Translations under genes and position numbers: made by a program | In this document: one piece after another, positions 7,524 through 16,961 of the stretch | How the letters are laid out: each line of letters opens with the position of its first letter | Position numbering within the stretch: position 1 is the stretch's first letter | Assembly (NCBI GenBank): GCA_963714145.1 | Contig: OY970235.1 | Location: 124,001 to 188,000, forward strand | From: JBBWZH01 sp035544115 | Lineage (GTDB): Bacteria; Actinomycetota; Actinomycetes; Mycobacteriales; CADCTP01 | Direction of reading: 5' to 3' | Length of the DNA: 64,000 nt | The notes under the pieces: model-generated | The model's input: only the letters and a program-made list of their open reading frames with translations | Database searches by the model: none | What the model was told of the DNA's origin: nothing

Positions 7524-9698
7524 GTGTTGCCGCGCCTCGGTTTCTTCCTGCATTCCCATCGCAAGCTGGTCGGTCTCGGCGTGGTGGCTTTCGTCATACT
7601 CTGCGGAGCGTGGGGTGGCGCCGTACAGAGCAAGTTGACGGTGGCCCGGGACGCGTTCGACGCGCCACATTCCGAGAGCGTCGTCGCGGCGCAGGAGTTG
7701 GAACGCGCCGGCGGAGCGAGTGCGGAGCCGGACTTCGTGGCCCTGGTCCGCAACTCCGACGGCATCGACAGTCCGGGCGGGCGGGCCCAGGTCCAGCGGG
7801 TGGTCGGCGTCATCGGCGGGCAACCCGCGGTGGCCCGCGTCGCGGCGCCATTCGGCACCGACGCGGGGCTGCGTACCCCGATCTCCACCGACGGCCGGGT
7901 GACGTTCGTGGCCGCCTACTTCAAGCCGATCGACGGCACCACCGCGCAGACGGACGCGCAACAGCTCAAACAAGCGCTGGACGGAGTCCCCGGCGTCGAA
8001 TCCGGCGGCCCGCTGCTGGTGTATTCGCAGATCAACGACCAGGTCAAGCACGACGCGACACTGGCGGAGCTGATCGCATTCCCGGTGTTGTTCCTGCTGG
8101 CCCTGCTCTTCTTCCGCAGCGTGGTCGCGGCCACCCTGCCGCTGCTCATCGCCGCGATCTCCACCGTGGGCTCGTTGGCCGTCCTCCGCACGGTCAACGA
8201 GTTCACGACCGTGTCGGTGTTCGCGGTCAACCTGGTCACCGCGCTCGGGTTAGGCCTGGCGATCGACTACTCGCTGTTCATCGTCAACCGGTACCGCGAA
8301 GAACTCGTGGTCGGCGGGCCGCCCGCGGCGGTGCTGGCCCGCACTGTCGCCAGCGCCGGCCGGACCGTCGCGTTCTCCTCGGCGACCGTGTTCCTGGCGT
8401 TCCTCAGCCTGCTGCTGTTCCCCCAACAGACCATCCGCTCGATGGGCATCGGTGGGCTCGCGGTGGCGGTGATCTCCGGCCTCGCCGCGCTCATCGTGCT
8501 GCCCGTGGTGCTGGACAAGTTGGGCGACCGGGTCAACTCGCTGGCCCCGGCCCGGCTGCAGCGCGCCGCCCGGCGCAGCGCCCAACCGGACGAGAGCGGC
8601 GGCTGGTACCGGCTGGCGTCGTTCGTGATGCGCCGCGCGGTCACGGTTGCCGTGGCCACCGCCGTGCTGCTCGTCGCGATCGGCATCCCCGCGCTCGGCA
8701 TCAAGTTCGGCCGGCCGGACGCCACCGTGCTGCCCGCCGGCGCCAGCGCCCGGCAGGTTTCCGAGCAGATCAACGCGGCCTTCGGGGCCAACGCGGCGGC
8801 GCCGATCATCGTCGCCGTGCATGGCCCGTCGGACGGTGCCGGCCAGGTGTCGGCCCTGGCCGGCACCGTCGCCCGCCTCCCCGGGGTCGCCGCGGTGCAG
8901 CCTCCACAGCAGGTCGGGCCCGGGCTCTGGCAGCTCACCGTGACCAGCCGTGGGGATGCCGTGTCGAGCGACGCGCAGGCCGCGGTGCGGAGCCTGCGCT
9001 CGCTGGCGGCGCCGCCGCTGCGGCTGACGGTGAGCGGGGAGCCGGCCCGCTACATCGACCAGCAGACCTCCATCGGCGACCGGCTGCCGGCGGCGCTCGG
9101 CCTGCTGGTGGTGACCTCGCTGGCAGTGCTGCTGCTGATGACCGGATCGGTGCTGCTGCCGATCAAGGCACTGATCATGAACCTGCTCACGCTGAGCGCC
9201 ATGTTCGGCGTGCTCGTGCTGGTCTTCCAGGACGGTCACCTGTCCGGCCTGCTCGACTTCACCAGCACCGGCTCGCTCGAACCGGAGACGATGGTGCTGC
9301 TGTTCGTCGTCGCGTTCGCGCTGACCACCGACTACGGCGTCTTCCTGCTCACCCGGATCAAGGAGGCGCGGGACGCCGGCCGGCCGAACACCGAGGCGGT
9401 GGCGTACGGGCTGGAGCGGACCGGGCGCATCGTGACGTCAGCGGCGGTACTGATGTGCGTCGCGCTGGGCACGCTGACGGTCTCGAAGATCGGCTACATC
9501 AAGCAGCTCGGCCTCGGCGCCGTGCTGGCGATCGCCATCGACGCCGGGCTGGTCCGGCCGCTGCTGGTGCCGGCCCTGATGAAGCTGCTCGGGCGCTGGA
9601 ACTGGTGGGGGCCGCCCCGGTTCCGCGCCATCGGGCAGCGGATCGCGGTCGAGCCCGCGATCGAGCCGTCCGTCGAGACGTCCGGGTCCGCCCGCTAG
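7524..9698 (+). CDS. MmpL-type RND transporter
   Basis: A 724-residue membrane protein with the MmpL (MMPL domain) architecture. There is one N-terminal helix (about 12-33), a periplasmic loop domain, a bundle of about five helices (about 185-340), then a repeat of the same plan (helix near 375, second loop, helices about 525-700). The GLGLAIDYSLFIVNRYREEL stretch is the hallmark of helix 4, with the proton-relay Asp-Tyr pair repeated as LTTDYGVFLLTRIKEARDAG in the second half. These proteins export lipids and lipid-like metabolites using the proton gradient. GTG 7524 is preceded by GGAG. As first gene of the cluster it is the likely product exporter. Confidence 0.92.
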   Translation: MLPRLGFFLHSHRKLVGLGVVAFVILCGAWGGAVQSKLTVARDAFDAPHSESVVAAQELERAGGASAEPDFVALVRNSDGIDSPGGRAQVQRVVGVIGGQPAVARVAAPFGTDAGLRTPISTDGRVTFVAAYFKPIDGTTAQTDAQQLKQALDGVPGVESGGPLLVYSQINDQVKHDATLAELIAFPVLFLLALLFFRSVVAATLPLLIAAISTVGSLAVLRTVNEFTTVSVFAVNLVTALGLGLAIDYSLFIVNRYREELVVGGPPAAVLARTVASAGRTVAFSSATVFLAFLSLLLFPQQTIRSMGIGGLAVAVISGLAALIVLPVVLDKLGDRVNSLAPARLQRAARRSAQPDESGGWYRLASFVMRRAVTVAVATAVLLVAIGIPALGIKFGRPDATVLPAGASARQVSEQINAAFGANAAAPIIVAVHGPSDGAGQVSALAGTVARLPGVAAVQPPQQVGPGLWQLTVTSRGDAVSSDAQAAVRSLRSLAAPPLRLTVSGEPARYIDQQTSIGDRLPAALGLLVVTSLAVLLLMTGSVLLPIKALIMNLLTLSAMFGVLVLVFQDGHLSGLLDFTSTGSLEPETMVLLFVVAFALTTDYGVFLLTRIKEARDAGRPNTEAVAYGLERTGRIVTSAAVLMCVALGTLTVSKIGYIKQLGLGAVLAIAIDAGLVRPLLVPALMKLLGRWNWWGPPRFRAIGQRIAVEPAIEPSVETSGSAR

Positions 9699-9756
9699 GG
9701 GACGTGCGCTCGCCGAGTTCACCACATCTGTCGACGATCACGTTCTGGAGTCAACG

Positions 9757-11115
9757 ATGCAGCATCTGGGAATCAGCGATCGCGTCGATCTCCCGATCGA
9801 CCGCATCCCCACCCGCTGGTACAACGTCATGCCGGACCTGCCCCGGCTGCCCGAGAAGTACATCGACAACGCCACCGGCGAGGCGGTGACGCAGGAGTAC
9901 ATGGAGCGGCTGCTGGTCAAGGCGTTGGCCGCGCAGGAGAGCTCGCTCGAGCGCTGGATCACGATCCCGGAGCCGGTGCGGGACGCGTACAAGCTCTGGC
10001 GTCCGACCCCGCTGGTCCGCGCGGTGGCGCTGGAACGGGAGCTCGACACCCCGGCGCAGATCTGGTTCAAGTACGAGGCGACCTCGCCGACCGGGAGCCA
10101 CAAGCTCAACTCCGCGCTCGCCCAGGCGTACTACGCGAAGCGGGACGGCCACACGAGGCTGGTGACCGACACCGGCGCCGGGCAGTGGGGCAGCGCGCTG
10201 GCCCTCGCCTGCCGGCTGATGGGTCTGGACCTGCTCGTCTTCATGGTGCGCGCGAGCTACCACCAGAAGCCCTACCGCCGGCACCTGATGCAGACCTACG
10301 GAGCCCAGGTCCGGCCCAGCCCGAGCGACACGACGGACTTCGGCCGGCGGCTGCTCGCCGAGCGCCCGGACCACCCGGGCAGCGAGGCGACGGCGGTCAG
10401 CGAAGCGATCGAGTGTGTCTACGACGACCCGGGCTCCCGGCTCGCGGTCGGTGCGTTCTCCAACCACTGCCTGCTCCACCACACCGTGATCGGGCTCGAA
10501 CTGCGCGAGCAGCTCGCTGAGATCGGCCGGACCCCCGACTACCTGATCGCGTCCGTCGGGTGCGGCTCCAACCTCGGCGGCTTCGCCCTGCCGTTCCTGG
10601 AAGACAAGCTGAACGGGGCGGACATCACGATCCTGGCCGCGGAGCCCGCGGCGTGCGCCCCGCTGACGCACGGCGAATACCGCCTCGACTACGCCGACGC
10701 CGGCGGCCGGGGGCCGGGGGTCTACACGTACACGCTCGGCCACGACTTCGTGCCGCCGCCGATCCACGCCGGCGGGCTGCGCTACCACGGTTGCGCCCCG
10801 CTGGTCGGCCTGATCCGGCACGAGGGCCTGCTCGACGCGGTCGCCTACCCGCAGACCCAGGTCTTCGACGCCGGCAGCATGTTCGCCCGCCTGCAGGGCT
10901 ACCTCCCGGCGCCCGAGACCTGCCATGCCATCCGCGCGGTCATCGACGTCGCCGAGGACTGCAAGCGGACCGGGCGCGAAGCCACGATCGTCTTCAACTA
11001 CAGCGGCCACGGCCTGCTCGACCTCGAGGCGTACGGCCGCTACAACGCCGGCCTGCTCCGGGACGTCGAGAAGGAAGACTTCGTGGCGCCCAGTCTGGAG
11101 GCACTGCCGGTATGA
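9757..11115 (+). CDS. TrpB2-type tryptophan synthase beta-like PLP enzyme
   Basis: A 452-residue stand-alone tryptophan synthase beta chain of the TrpB2 type. The PLP lysine is Lys116 in TGSHKLNSA. The substrate/cofactor loop DTGAGQWGSALALAC is intact, and the TrpB2-specific stretch TLGHDFVPPPIHAGGLRYHG is present. The phosphate-binding GGGSN loop reads GCGSN (268-272), a Gly-to-Cys change. TrpB2 joins indole and serine, or salvages indole, without an alpha subunit. No trpA or other trp genes are nearby, and the next gene overlaps it by 4 nt. A role in making a tryptophan-like building block for the cluster product is therefore likelier than housekeeping (inference). Confidence 0.88.
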   Translation: MQHLGISDRVDLPIDRIPTRWYNVMPDLPRLPEKYIDNATGEAVTQEYMERLLVKALAAQESSLERWITIPEPVRDAYKLWRPTPLVRAVALERELDTPAQIWFKYEATSPTGSHKLNSALAQAYYAKRDGHTRLVTDTGAGQWGSALALACRLMGLDLLVFMVRASYHQKPYRRHLMQTYGAQVRPSPSDTTDFGRRLLAERPDHPGSEATAVSEAIECVYDDPGSRLAVGAFSNHCLLHHTVIGLELREQLAEIGRTPDYLIASVGCGSNLGGFALPFLEDKLNGADITILAAEPAACAPLTHGEYRLDYADAGGRGPGVYTYTLGHDFVPPPIHAGGLRYHGCAPLVGLIRHEGLLDAVAYPQTQVFDAGSMFARLQGYLPAPETCHAIRAVIDVAEDCKRTGREATIVFNYSGHGLLDLEAYGRYNAGLLRDVEKEDFVAPSLEALPV

Positions 11116-12713
11116 GGTCGTATCCCCTCTACATCGACGGCAAGGACGTCGACGGCGACCGGTGGACGTACGTCGTGCGCGCCTCGGCGCTGCTGCGTGA
11201 CACCCGGCCCGCGTTCAAGCTCAAGCGGGCGCTCGAGCTCGGCCAGCCGGTCGAGCCGACCGAGGACGTGGTCGGCCGCTGTGCGGTGGCGAGCGCCGAG
11301 GACTGCGAGCGCGCCCTGCGCGCGGCCCGGCGGGCCAGCCACACCTTCCGGCTCCTGCCGCAACAGACCCGCAGCCAGATCATCATCGAGTTCAACCAGA
11401 CGCTGGCCGACCGCAAGGACGAGCTGATCGACATCCTGATGGCCGAGGGCCATCCCCGCCGGCTCGCCCAGTGGGAGGTGAGCGGCATGTTGCGCGGCTG
11501 CGACGAGCCGACCGTCAGGTGGTACGAGACCCAGCTCCACCAGACGTTCGAATCGGACGGCCGCCGGCTCGAGCTGGTCCGCAAGCCCGACGGGGTGGTC
11601 TGCGTCAGCCCGCCGCAGAACGCGGCCGGCTCCAACGCCGGCCTCGGGGTGCTCGCCATCCTCGCCGGCAACGCGCTGGTGGTGAAGGCCCCGCGGTCGA
11701 CCCCACTGAGCGTGATGTTCGTCTTCCGCGACATCCTCGCGCCGATTCTGGAGCGCTACGGCGCGCCGCCGGGCACGCTGAACCTGGTCAGCGGGCACTC
11801 GGGAGCCATCCTGCGCAGCTGGGTCAGCAGCCCGCTGGTCGACGACATTCTCTACTTCGGCGACAGCGAGTCGGGTCTCAAGCTCGGCGAGGACTGCGTC
11901 CGCAACGGCAAGAAGGCGATCCTCGAACTGGCCGGCAACGACGGCTTCGTCGTCTGGCGGGACGCGGATCTCAGCGCCGCGGCGCGGGCCCTGGAGGAGT
12001 GCTTCTACGGGTCCAGCCAGATCTGCATGGTCCCGAAGTACGCGATCGTCCATCCGGATGTCGCCGACCGCTTCCTCGAACTGTTCCTCGATCGGGTCGC
12101 CACGCTGCGCCCGGGCTACCCGGAGGACCCGGAGGTCCTGCTCAGCCCGGTGCTCAAGGTCGACCGCTTCTTTGACTTCCTGGCCGAGGCACGCGGCAGC
12201 GGCGGCGAGGTGCTCTGCGGCGGCGAGCGGGTGGACGTCGACGGCGTGCAGTCGACCACGGGCTCGTTCTTCCAGCCGACGGTCGTGCGCATCGACGGCC
12301 TCAAGCGGGCCGCCGGCCTCGCCTGCGTCCGGGAGGAGACCTTCTTCCCGATGCTGCCGATCGTCGTTCCCGAGCCCGACTCGGACGAGCAGCTGTTCAC
12401 CGACATGATCGACTTCGTCAACGCGAACGAGTACGGGCTACGCAACTCGGTCTGGGCCGGCGACGAACAGATCACGCACCGGTTCGTCGACGGCGTGACC
12501 AACGGTGGCCTGCTGAAGGTCAACGACTCGCACATCGGGTTCATCTCGTACCTGTCCACCCACGGTGGCACCGGCCGGACCGGCGGCCCGTACGGGGAAC
12601 TCAACTACGTCGGGCTCCGCACCACCCACCTGCAGGGCATCTCCTGGGGCGACGGGGATCCGCGGCCGCTGGATCCGCGGGTCGTGCCGGCCGGCGAGCC
12701 GGTCCGGGGCTAG
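11112..12713 (+). CDS. Aldehyde dehydrogenase family protein
   Basis: A 533-residue member of the NAD(P)-dependent aldehyde dehydrogenase superfamily. The catalytic Cys lies near residue 305 in GSSQICMVPK, and the general-base Glu near 272 in ILELAGND. The cofactor-region pattern NALVVKAPRSTPLSV is recognisable, as is the late GGTGRTGGPYGELNYVG. The ELAGND motif differs from the usual ELGGK, and the family could act on acyl-CoA or a free aldehyde. The ATG overlaps the TrpB2 stop as ATGA. It could oxidise the aldehyde produced by the flavin amine oxidases of the same operon (inference). Confidence 0.85.
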   Translation: MRSYPLYIDGKDVDGDRWTYVVRASALLRDTRPAFKLKRALELGQPVEPTEDVVGRCAVASAEDCERALRAARRASHTFRLLPQQTRSQIIIEFNQTLADRKDELIDILMAEGHPRRLAQWEVSGMLRGCDEPTVRWYETQLHQTFESDGRRLELVRKPDGVVCVSPPQNAAGSNAGLGVLAILAGNALVVKAPRSTPLSVMFVFRDILAPILERYGAPPGTLNLVSGHSGAILRSWVSSPLVDDILYFGDSESGLKLGEDCVRNGKKAILELAGNDGFVVWRDADLSAAARALEECFYGSSQICMVPKYAIVHPDVADRFLELFLDRVATLRPGYPEDPEVLLSPVLKVDRFFDFLAEARGSGGEVLCGGERVDVDGVQSTTGSFFQPTVVRIDGLKRAAGLACVREETFFPMLPIVVPEPDSDEQLFTDMIDFVNANEYGLRNSVWAGDEQITHRFVDGVTNGGLLKVNDSHIGFISYLSTHGGTGRTGGPYGELNYVGLRTTHLQGISWGDGDPRPLDPRVVPAGEPVRG

Positions 12714-12717
12714 AGCC

Positions 12718-14271
12718 GTGTCGGCCAACGGCTCGGCCGCCGCCCGGGTCGGCGCGCGGCGAACGACCGACGAGCACTTCGACGTGATCGTCGTCGGGGC
12801 CCGCTGCGCCGGGTCGCCGCTGGGCACGCTGCTGACCCGGGCGGGCCTCAAGGTGGTCGTCGTCGAGCAGGCGACGTTCCCGAAGCCGGTGCTCTCCTCG
12901 CATCTCATGGAAGCGGACGGGCTGCAGTTCCTGCAGCGGCTCGGCGTGCTCGAGCCGGTGCGGGCGACCGGCGTGCGCTTCCTGCGGCAGGTCGACCTGC
13001 GGCTCAACGAGCTGGAGATCACCACCCGCTGGCCGCTGCGGTTCGACGACCTCGGTGGCGCCGCCTTCCTCCGCCGGCACCTGCTCGACTCGATCCTGGC
13101 CGACGCCGCGGCGCAGGCGGGCGCCGACGTCCGGATGGGCGCCAAGGTCGTCGAGGTGCTATGGGACCGGCAGCGCGTGCGGGGTGTGCGGGTCCAGCGC
13201 GACGGCACCGACACCAGGCTGTACGCGCCGCTGGTGGTCGGCGCCGACGGCCGCAACTCGACCGTCGCCTACATGTGCGGTGCGCGCAAATACAACATCA
13301 ACCCCAACCAGCGCTCGTACTACTTCACCTTTTTCACCGGCGCCGACCCGGCCTACTCCGACCACTTCATCTTTCACCGCTGGGGCGACCGGATGGTGTG
13401 GGCCGGGCCGGCGGACGGCGGGCTCTACCTGCTCGGCGTCTCCCCGCAGACGCACGAGCGCGACTACTTCCAGCGCAACACCGAGCAGGGCCTGCTCGCG
13501 CACCTGCGCACGTGCGCGCCCACCGCGGCGGCGCTGGCCGACGCGCGGATCGCCACGAAGATCTTCGGCATCAAGCGGTTCGACGGCTACTTCCGGCAGG
13601 CCACCGGCCCCGGCTGGGTGCTCGCCGGCGACTCGGGGCACTTCAAGGACCCCGCGGCCGGCCGGGGGATCGGCGACGCGTTCCTGCAGGTCGAGGCGCT
13701 CGTGCCGGCGATCGTCCGTGGTCTCGGCGGCTCCGGCGACAGTCTGGACACGACGCTGCGCTGGTGGGGCGAGTGGCGGGACCGGTGGTTCGCGGGGCAC
13801 TACTGGCTGGCCACCGATCTCGGCCGGGCCGGTTCCTTCCCGTCGATGGTCCCGGACGCGGTCCGGCGGCTCGAGGACCGCGGCGAGCTGGACCGGTTCT
13901 TCGACCTCTTCAGCCACCGCTCGCAGTACTACGACGTCTTCCCGCTGCGGGACATGGGCCTGGCCACCGGGCGGAGGCTGCTGTCCGGGCGGGCCCGGCG
14001 GGCGCCGCTGGTCCAGGAGGCGGTCCGGCTGCTGGCCCGCGAGCCGCGCCGCCGGTGGATCAACCGCCACCCGGATCTCGCCGCCTCGGACACCAGGGCG
14101 GCGCCCGGCGGGCGCCGGCTGGCCACCGCCGGACCGGCCACCGGGGAGCCGGCCACCGCCGGACCGGCCACCGGGGAGCCGGTCACTGCCGGGCAGACCA
14201 CCGGCGGGGCTGCCGACGGCGCGGCGGCCACGCCTGCGCTGCTCACCGATGGGAGCTGGTGGCCCCGATGA
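12718..14271 (+). CDS. FAD-dependent oxidoreductase (geranylgeranyl reductase/PHBH-like fold)
   Basis: A 517-residue flavoprotein. The dinucleotide-binding motif VIVVGARCAGSPLGTLL is near residues 22-38, with Arg and Cys in the GARCAG variant common to actinobacterial FAD monooxygenases and reductases. The second FAD motif appears as VLAGDSGHFKDPAAGRGIGD, near residue 300. The C-terminal 60 residues are a low-complexity Ala/Thr/Pro/Gly tail that includes a perfect 30-bp tandem repeat. The GTG start is five bases after the preceding stop; the stop at 14269-14271 lies inside an ATGA. Substrate unknown; it may hydroxylate, epoxidise or reduce a double bond. Confidence 0.82.
   Translation: MSANGSAAARVGARRTTDEHFDVIVVGARCAGSPLGTLLTRAGLKVVVVEQATFPKPVLSSHLMEADGLQFLQRLGVLEPVRATGVRFLRQVDLRLNELEITTRWPLRFDDLGGAAFLRRHLLDSILADAAAQAGADVRMGAKVVEVLWDRQRVRGVRVQRDGTDTRLYAPLVVGADGRNSTVAYMCGARKYNINPNQRSYYFTFFTGADPAYSDHFIFHRWGDRMVWAGPADGGLYLLGVSPQTHERDYFQRNTEQGLLAHLRTCAPTAAALADARIATKIFGIKRFDGYFRQATGPGWVLAGDSGHFKDPAAGRGIGDAFLQVEALVPAIVRGLGGSGDSLDTTLRWWGEWRDRWFAGHYWLATDLGRAGSFPSMVPDAVRRLEDRGELDRFFDLFSHRSQYYDVFPLRDMGLATGRRLLSGRARRAPLVQEAVRLLAREPRRRWINRHPDLAASDTRAAPGGRRLATAGPATGEPATAGPATGEPVTAGQTTGGAADGAAATPALLTDGSWWPR
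14121..14190 (+). repeat. 30-bp tandem repeat, two full copies plus a partial third
   Basis: The unit GGCCACCGCCGGACCGGCCA continues for 10 more bases (14121-14150), is repeated exactly at 14151-14180, and begins a third, diverged copy (GGTCACTGCC). It encodes the repeated decapeptide ATAGPATGEP in the disordered C-terminal tail of the FAD enzyme. It probably grew by slippage. Confidence 0.9.
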
Positions 14272-14341
14272 GTCCGATGTGGACAGCGCACCGAGGTCCG
14301 GGGTGGCCGGCCCGCAGGAGTCCGATGTGGACGGAGCCGCC

Positions 14342-15766
14342 GTGCGGCAGGTGATCGACGAGCCCCGGCTGGAGGCGGACGCGATCGTGATCGGCGCCGG
14401 CCTGGCCGGGCTGACGGCGACCCGCGAGCTGGCCGACGCCGGCTGGACCGTGCGGCTGCTGGAGGCACGCGACCGGGTCGGCGGGCGGCTCAAGGGCTAC
14501 CCGCTGTCCGACGGCAAGGCGGTGGATCTCGGCGGGGAGTACTTCGGCGACAAGAGCACCGCCATCGCGGAAACGGCGCGCTCGGTGGGTGTGCGCGGGT
14601 TCCGGACCTTCGACCGGGGCAAGCGCATCACGTACCTCGGCGGGCGCCGGTTCGAGTACTCCGGCCTGTTCCCGGTGCGGATGGGGCCGGCGACGCTCGC
14701 CGATTTCGGCCAGGCGGTGCTGAAGATCGAGCGGCTCGCCCGCCGGGTCCCACCCGACGCCCCGTGGGCCGCCCGGAACGCGCGGCAGCTGGACAGCCAG
14801 ACGTTCTGGTCGTGGCTGCGGCGCAACGTGGCCACCTCGACCGCGCGGGCGTTCCTCACGATGGCGGTCGAGGCCGCGTACTGCGCCGCCCCGGCCGACC
14901 TGTCGCTGCTGCACGTCCTGTACTACGCGAACGCGTCCGGCGGCTTCCGCTACCTGCTGGAGATCAGCGGCGGCATCCAGCGTTACCGGTTCGACGGCGG
15001 CGCGCACAGCATTCCGGCGAAGCTGGCGGTCCGGCTGCCGGACGAGCTGCGGGTCGGCGCGGTGGTGCGGACGATCGAGCAGCGACCCGACTCCGTCGTC
15101 GTCAGCGGGCCGGGTTTCCAGGCGCGGGCCCGCTGGGTCGTCGTCGCCGTCCCGCTGACGCTGGCCGGGCGGATCGCCTACCAGCCGGCGCTGCCCGGCT
15201 ACCGCGACCAGCTGACCCAGCGGATGCCGGCCGGCGCGGCGATCAAATGCCTGGCGATCTACGACGAGCCGTTCTGGCGGGCCGCCGGGCTCAGCGGCCA
15301 GCTGACGAGCGACGACGGGCCGTTCCGGGTCGCCTTCGACACCTCCCCGGCGGACGGCAGCCCCGGCGTCCTGTCCGCCTTCGTGACCGGGTCGGCGGCC
15401 CGCACGCTGACCCGCCTGCCGCGGGCGGAGCGGCGCACCGCGGTGCTCGACGGGCTCGTCCGCGGGCTCGGCCGGCGGGCCGGCACGCCGGTGGACTTCG
15501 TCGAGCAGAACTGGCTGGACGAGGAGTTCACCCGCGGCTGCTACCACGGGTTCGCCCCGCCGGGCGTCTACACCGCGTACGGGCCGGCGCTGCGGGCGCC
15601 GATCGGGCGCATCCACTGGGCCGGCACCGAGACCGGCGTGCACCAGATGGGCTCGATGGGCGGCGCGGTCGACTCCGGGCGGCGGGTGGCCCGCGAGCTG
15701 CTCGCGCGCGCGGCCGGCGAGTTCGATCCGCGCGCCGGGATCGCCAACGGAGCCCGTCATGACTGA
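14342..15766 (+). CDS. Flavin monoamine oxidase family protein, copy 1
   Basis: About 474 residues. The FAD-binding Rossmann motif VIGAGLAGLTATREL is near residues 15-30, followed by LLEARDRVGGR. The C-terminal flavin/substrate motif is WAGTETGVHQMGSMGGAVDS. The start is set at GTG 14342 because the paralogue at 20454 begins with the same Val-Arg pair before its matching IEAD/LEAD strand; in-frame starts at 14249, 14279 and 14303 would add a repeated GPDESDVD-type leader. The two cluster copies share long blocks such as RDQLTQRM and LYDEPFWRA-like. Family members oxidise amines or amino acids to imines, releasing hydrogen peroxide. Confidence 0.87.
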   Translation: MRQVIDEPRLEADAIVIGAGLAGLTATRELADAGWTVRLLEARDRVGGRLKGYPLSDGKAVDLGGEYFGDKSTAIAETARSVGVRGFRTFDRGKRITYLGGRRFEYSGLFPVRMGPATLADFGQAVLKIERLARRVPPDAPWAARNARQLDSQTFWSWLRRNVATSTARAFLTMAVEAAYCAAPADLSLLHVLYYANASGGFRYLLEISGGIQRYRFDGGAHSIPAKLAVRLPDELRVGAVVRTIEQRPDSVVVSGPGFQARARWVVVAVPLTLAGRIAYQPALPGYRDQLTQRMPAGAAIKCLAIYDEPFWRAAGLSGQLTSDDGPFRVAFDTSPADGSPGVLSAFVTGSAARTLTRLPRAERRTAVLDGLVRGLGRRAGTPVDFVEQNWLDEEFTRGCYHGFAPPGVYTAYGPALRAPIGRIHWAGTETGVHQMGSMGGAVDSGRRVARELLARAAGEFDPRAGIANGARHD

Positions 15767-16961
15767 CCCCACGGCGGCCGGCCCCGCGGTGACCGGCCGC
15801 GCGGTGGCCAGCGGCGCCGGTCGCGGCGGGCCGGCGCCGCTGCTCATCGTGGGTGGCTACGGCCTGGTCGGGGAGCAGGCCGCGCGGCTGCTGCGCCGGC
15901 GGCACCCGGAGCTGCCGTTGCTGCTGGGCGGTCGCAACCCCGGCCGGGCACAGGCGCTGGCCGCCGCGATCGGCGCGTCGACGGTCGTCGTCGACGCCGG
16001 CTCGCCGCAGCCGCTGGCGTCGCTGCCGGAGCGCCCCGCGGCGGTGCTCGCGGCGGTCAGCGACCCCGGTGATCACCTGCTGGTCGACGCGATGCGCCGC
16101 GGCATCCCGATCGCGGACATCCACCGCGCCGGCCAGGCCAGCATCCTCGACGTCGCGGTGGCCGCCGCCGCCGAACGCCCGGCCGCGCCGGTGCTGCTGT
16201 CCGGGAGCTGGCTGGCCGGGGTGTCCGCGCTGCTGGCCGCCGCGGTGGTCGGCGAGCTCGGCGGCGCCGACCGGGTGGACATCTCGGTGCTGGCCTCGTC
16301 CGACGACCGCGTCGGCCCCGACTCGTGGGGTTTCAGCGAGCGGCTGCCCTGGCCGTACTACGTGATGCGGGACGGCCGGCGGCGCGCGGCGCACCCGCTG
16401 ACCGGGCTGCGTCAGGTGCGCTGCGCGGACGACCGGGAGCGGCCGGCGGTGCTGGTCGGCACGCTCGAACAGACCACGCTGCCGGTCACGCTGGGCGTGC
16501 CGACCGTCGAGACGCGGATGGCGCTGCAGTCCACGGCCACGCTCTACGGGCTGATCGGGCTCAAGCGCTCCGGCGCCCTGCGCGCCCTGGCCCGCCCGGG
16601 TCTGCGGCGGGTCCGCGCGGCCCTGCTGCAGCGGCCGGGCAGCGGCGACTTCGCCGGCATCACGGTCACCGCGACCGACCAGGGCCGGTCGGTGTCGGTC
16701 GACCTGCTCGACACCCGCGGGCAGGCGCACCTGAGCGCCGTCGGCGCCGCCTGCGCCGCCGAGCGGGTGCTGGCGCCCGGGCTGCCGGCCGGCATCTCGT
16801 TCCCCGAGCAGTCCGCACGACCCGCCGCCGATCTGGAGCTGCTCCGGCAAGCCGGCGTCGTGGTCCGGCTGACCGGCTTCGGCCCGGACACCGCAAACCC
16901 CCGGCGCACGGACGTGACGCCGGCGACGACCGCGCGAGAAGAAGAGGTCGCACACCCATGA
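15759..16961 (+). CDS. Saccharopine dehydrogenase-like NAD(P)-binding protein
   Basis: A 400-residue protein whose N-terminal Rossmann fold (LLIVGGYGLVGEQAARLLRR, about 28-47) and following strand LLLGGRNPGRAQALA match saccharopine dehydrogenase NADP-binding domains. Members of this group outside lysine metabolism include trans-acting enoyl reductases and other reductases. The C-terminal half is less conserved and does not identify the substrate. It overlaps the flavin amine oxidase by 8 nt upstream and the small membrane protein by 4 nt downstream, so it belongs to the operon. A role in reducing an imine or enoyl intermediate is plausible (inference). Confidence 0.75.
   Translation: MTDPTAAGPAVTGRAVASGAGRGGPAPLLIVGGYGLVGEQAARLLRRRHPELPLLLGGRNPGRAQALAAAIGASTVVVDAGSPQPLASLPERPAAVLAAVSDPGDHLLVDAMRRGIPIADIHRAGQASILDVAVAAAAERPAAPVLLSGSWLAGVSALLAAAVVGELGGADRVDISVLASSDDRVGPDSWGFSERLPWPYYVMRDGRRRAAHPLTGLRQVRCADDRERPAVLVGTLEQTTLPVTLGVPTVETRMALQSTATLYGLIGLKRSGALRALARPGLRRVRAALLQRPGSGDFAGITVTATDQGRSVSVDLLDTRGQAHLSAVGAACAAERVLAPGLPAGISFPEQSARPAADLELLRQAGVVVRLTGFGPDTANPRRTDVTPATTAREEEVAHP

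Noticed and set aside
14268..14354. 28-codon ORF starting at the ATGA overlap after the FAD enzyme
   Set aside because: It is out of frame with the amine oxidase and its peptide has no features. The oxidase frame starts at one of several in-frame GTG/ATG codons, most likely 14342.
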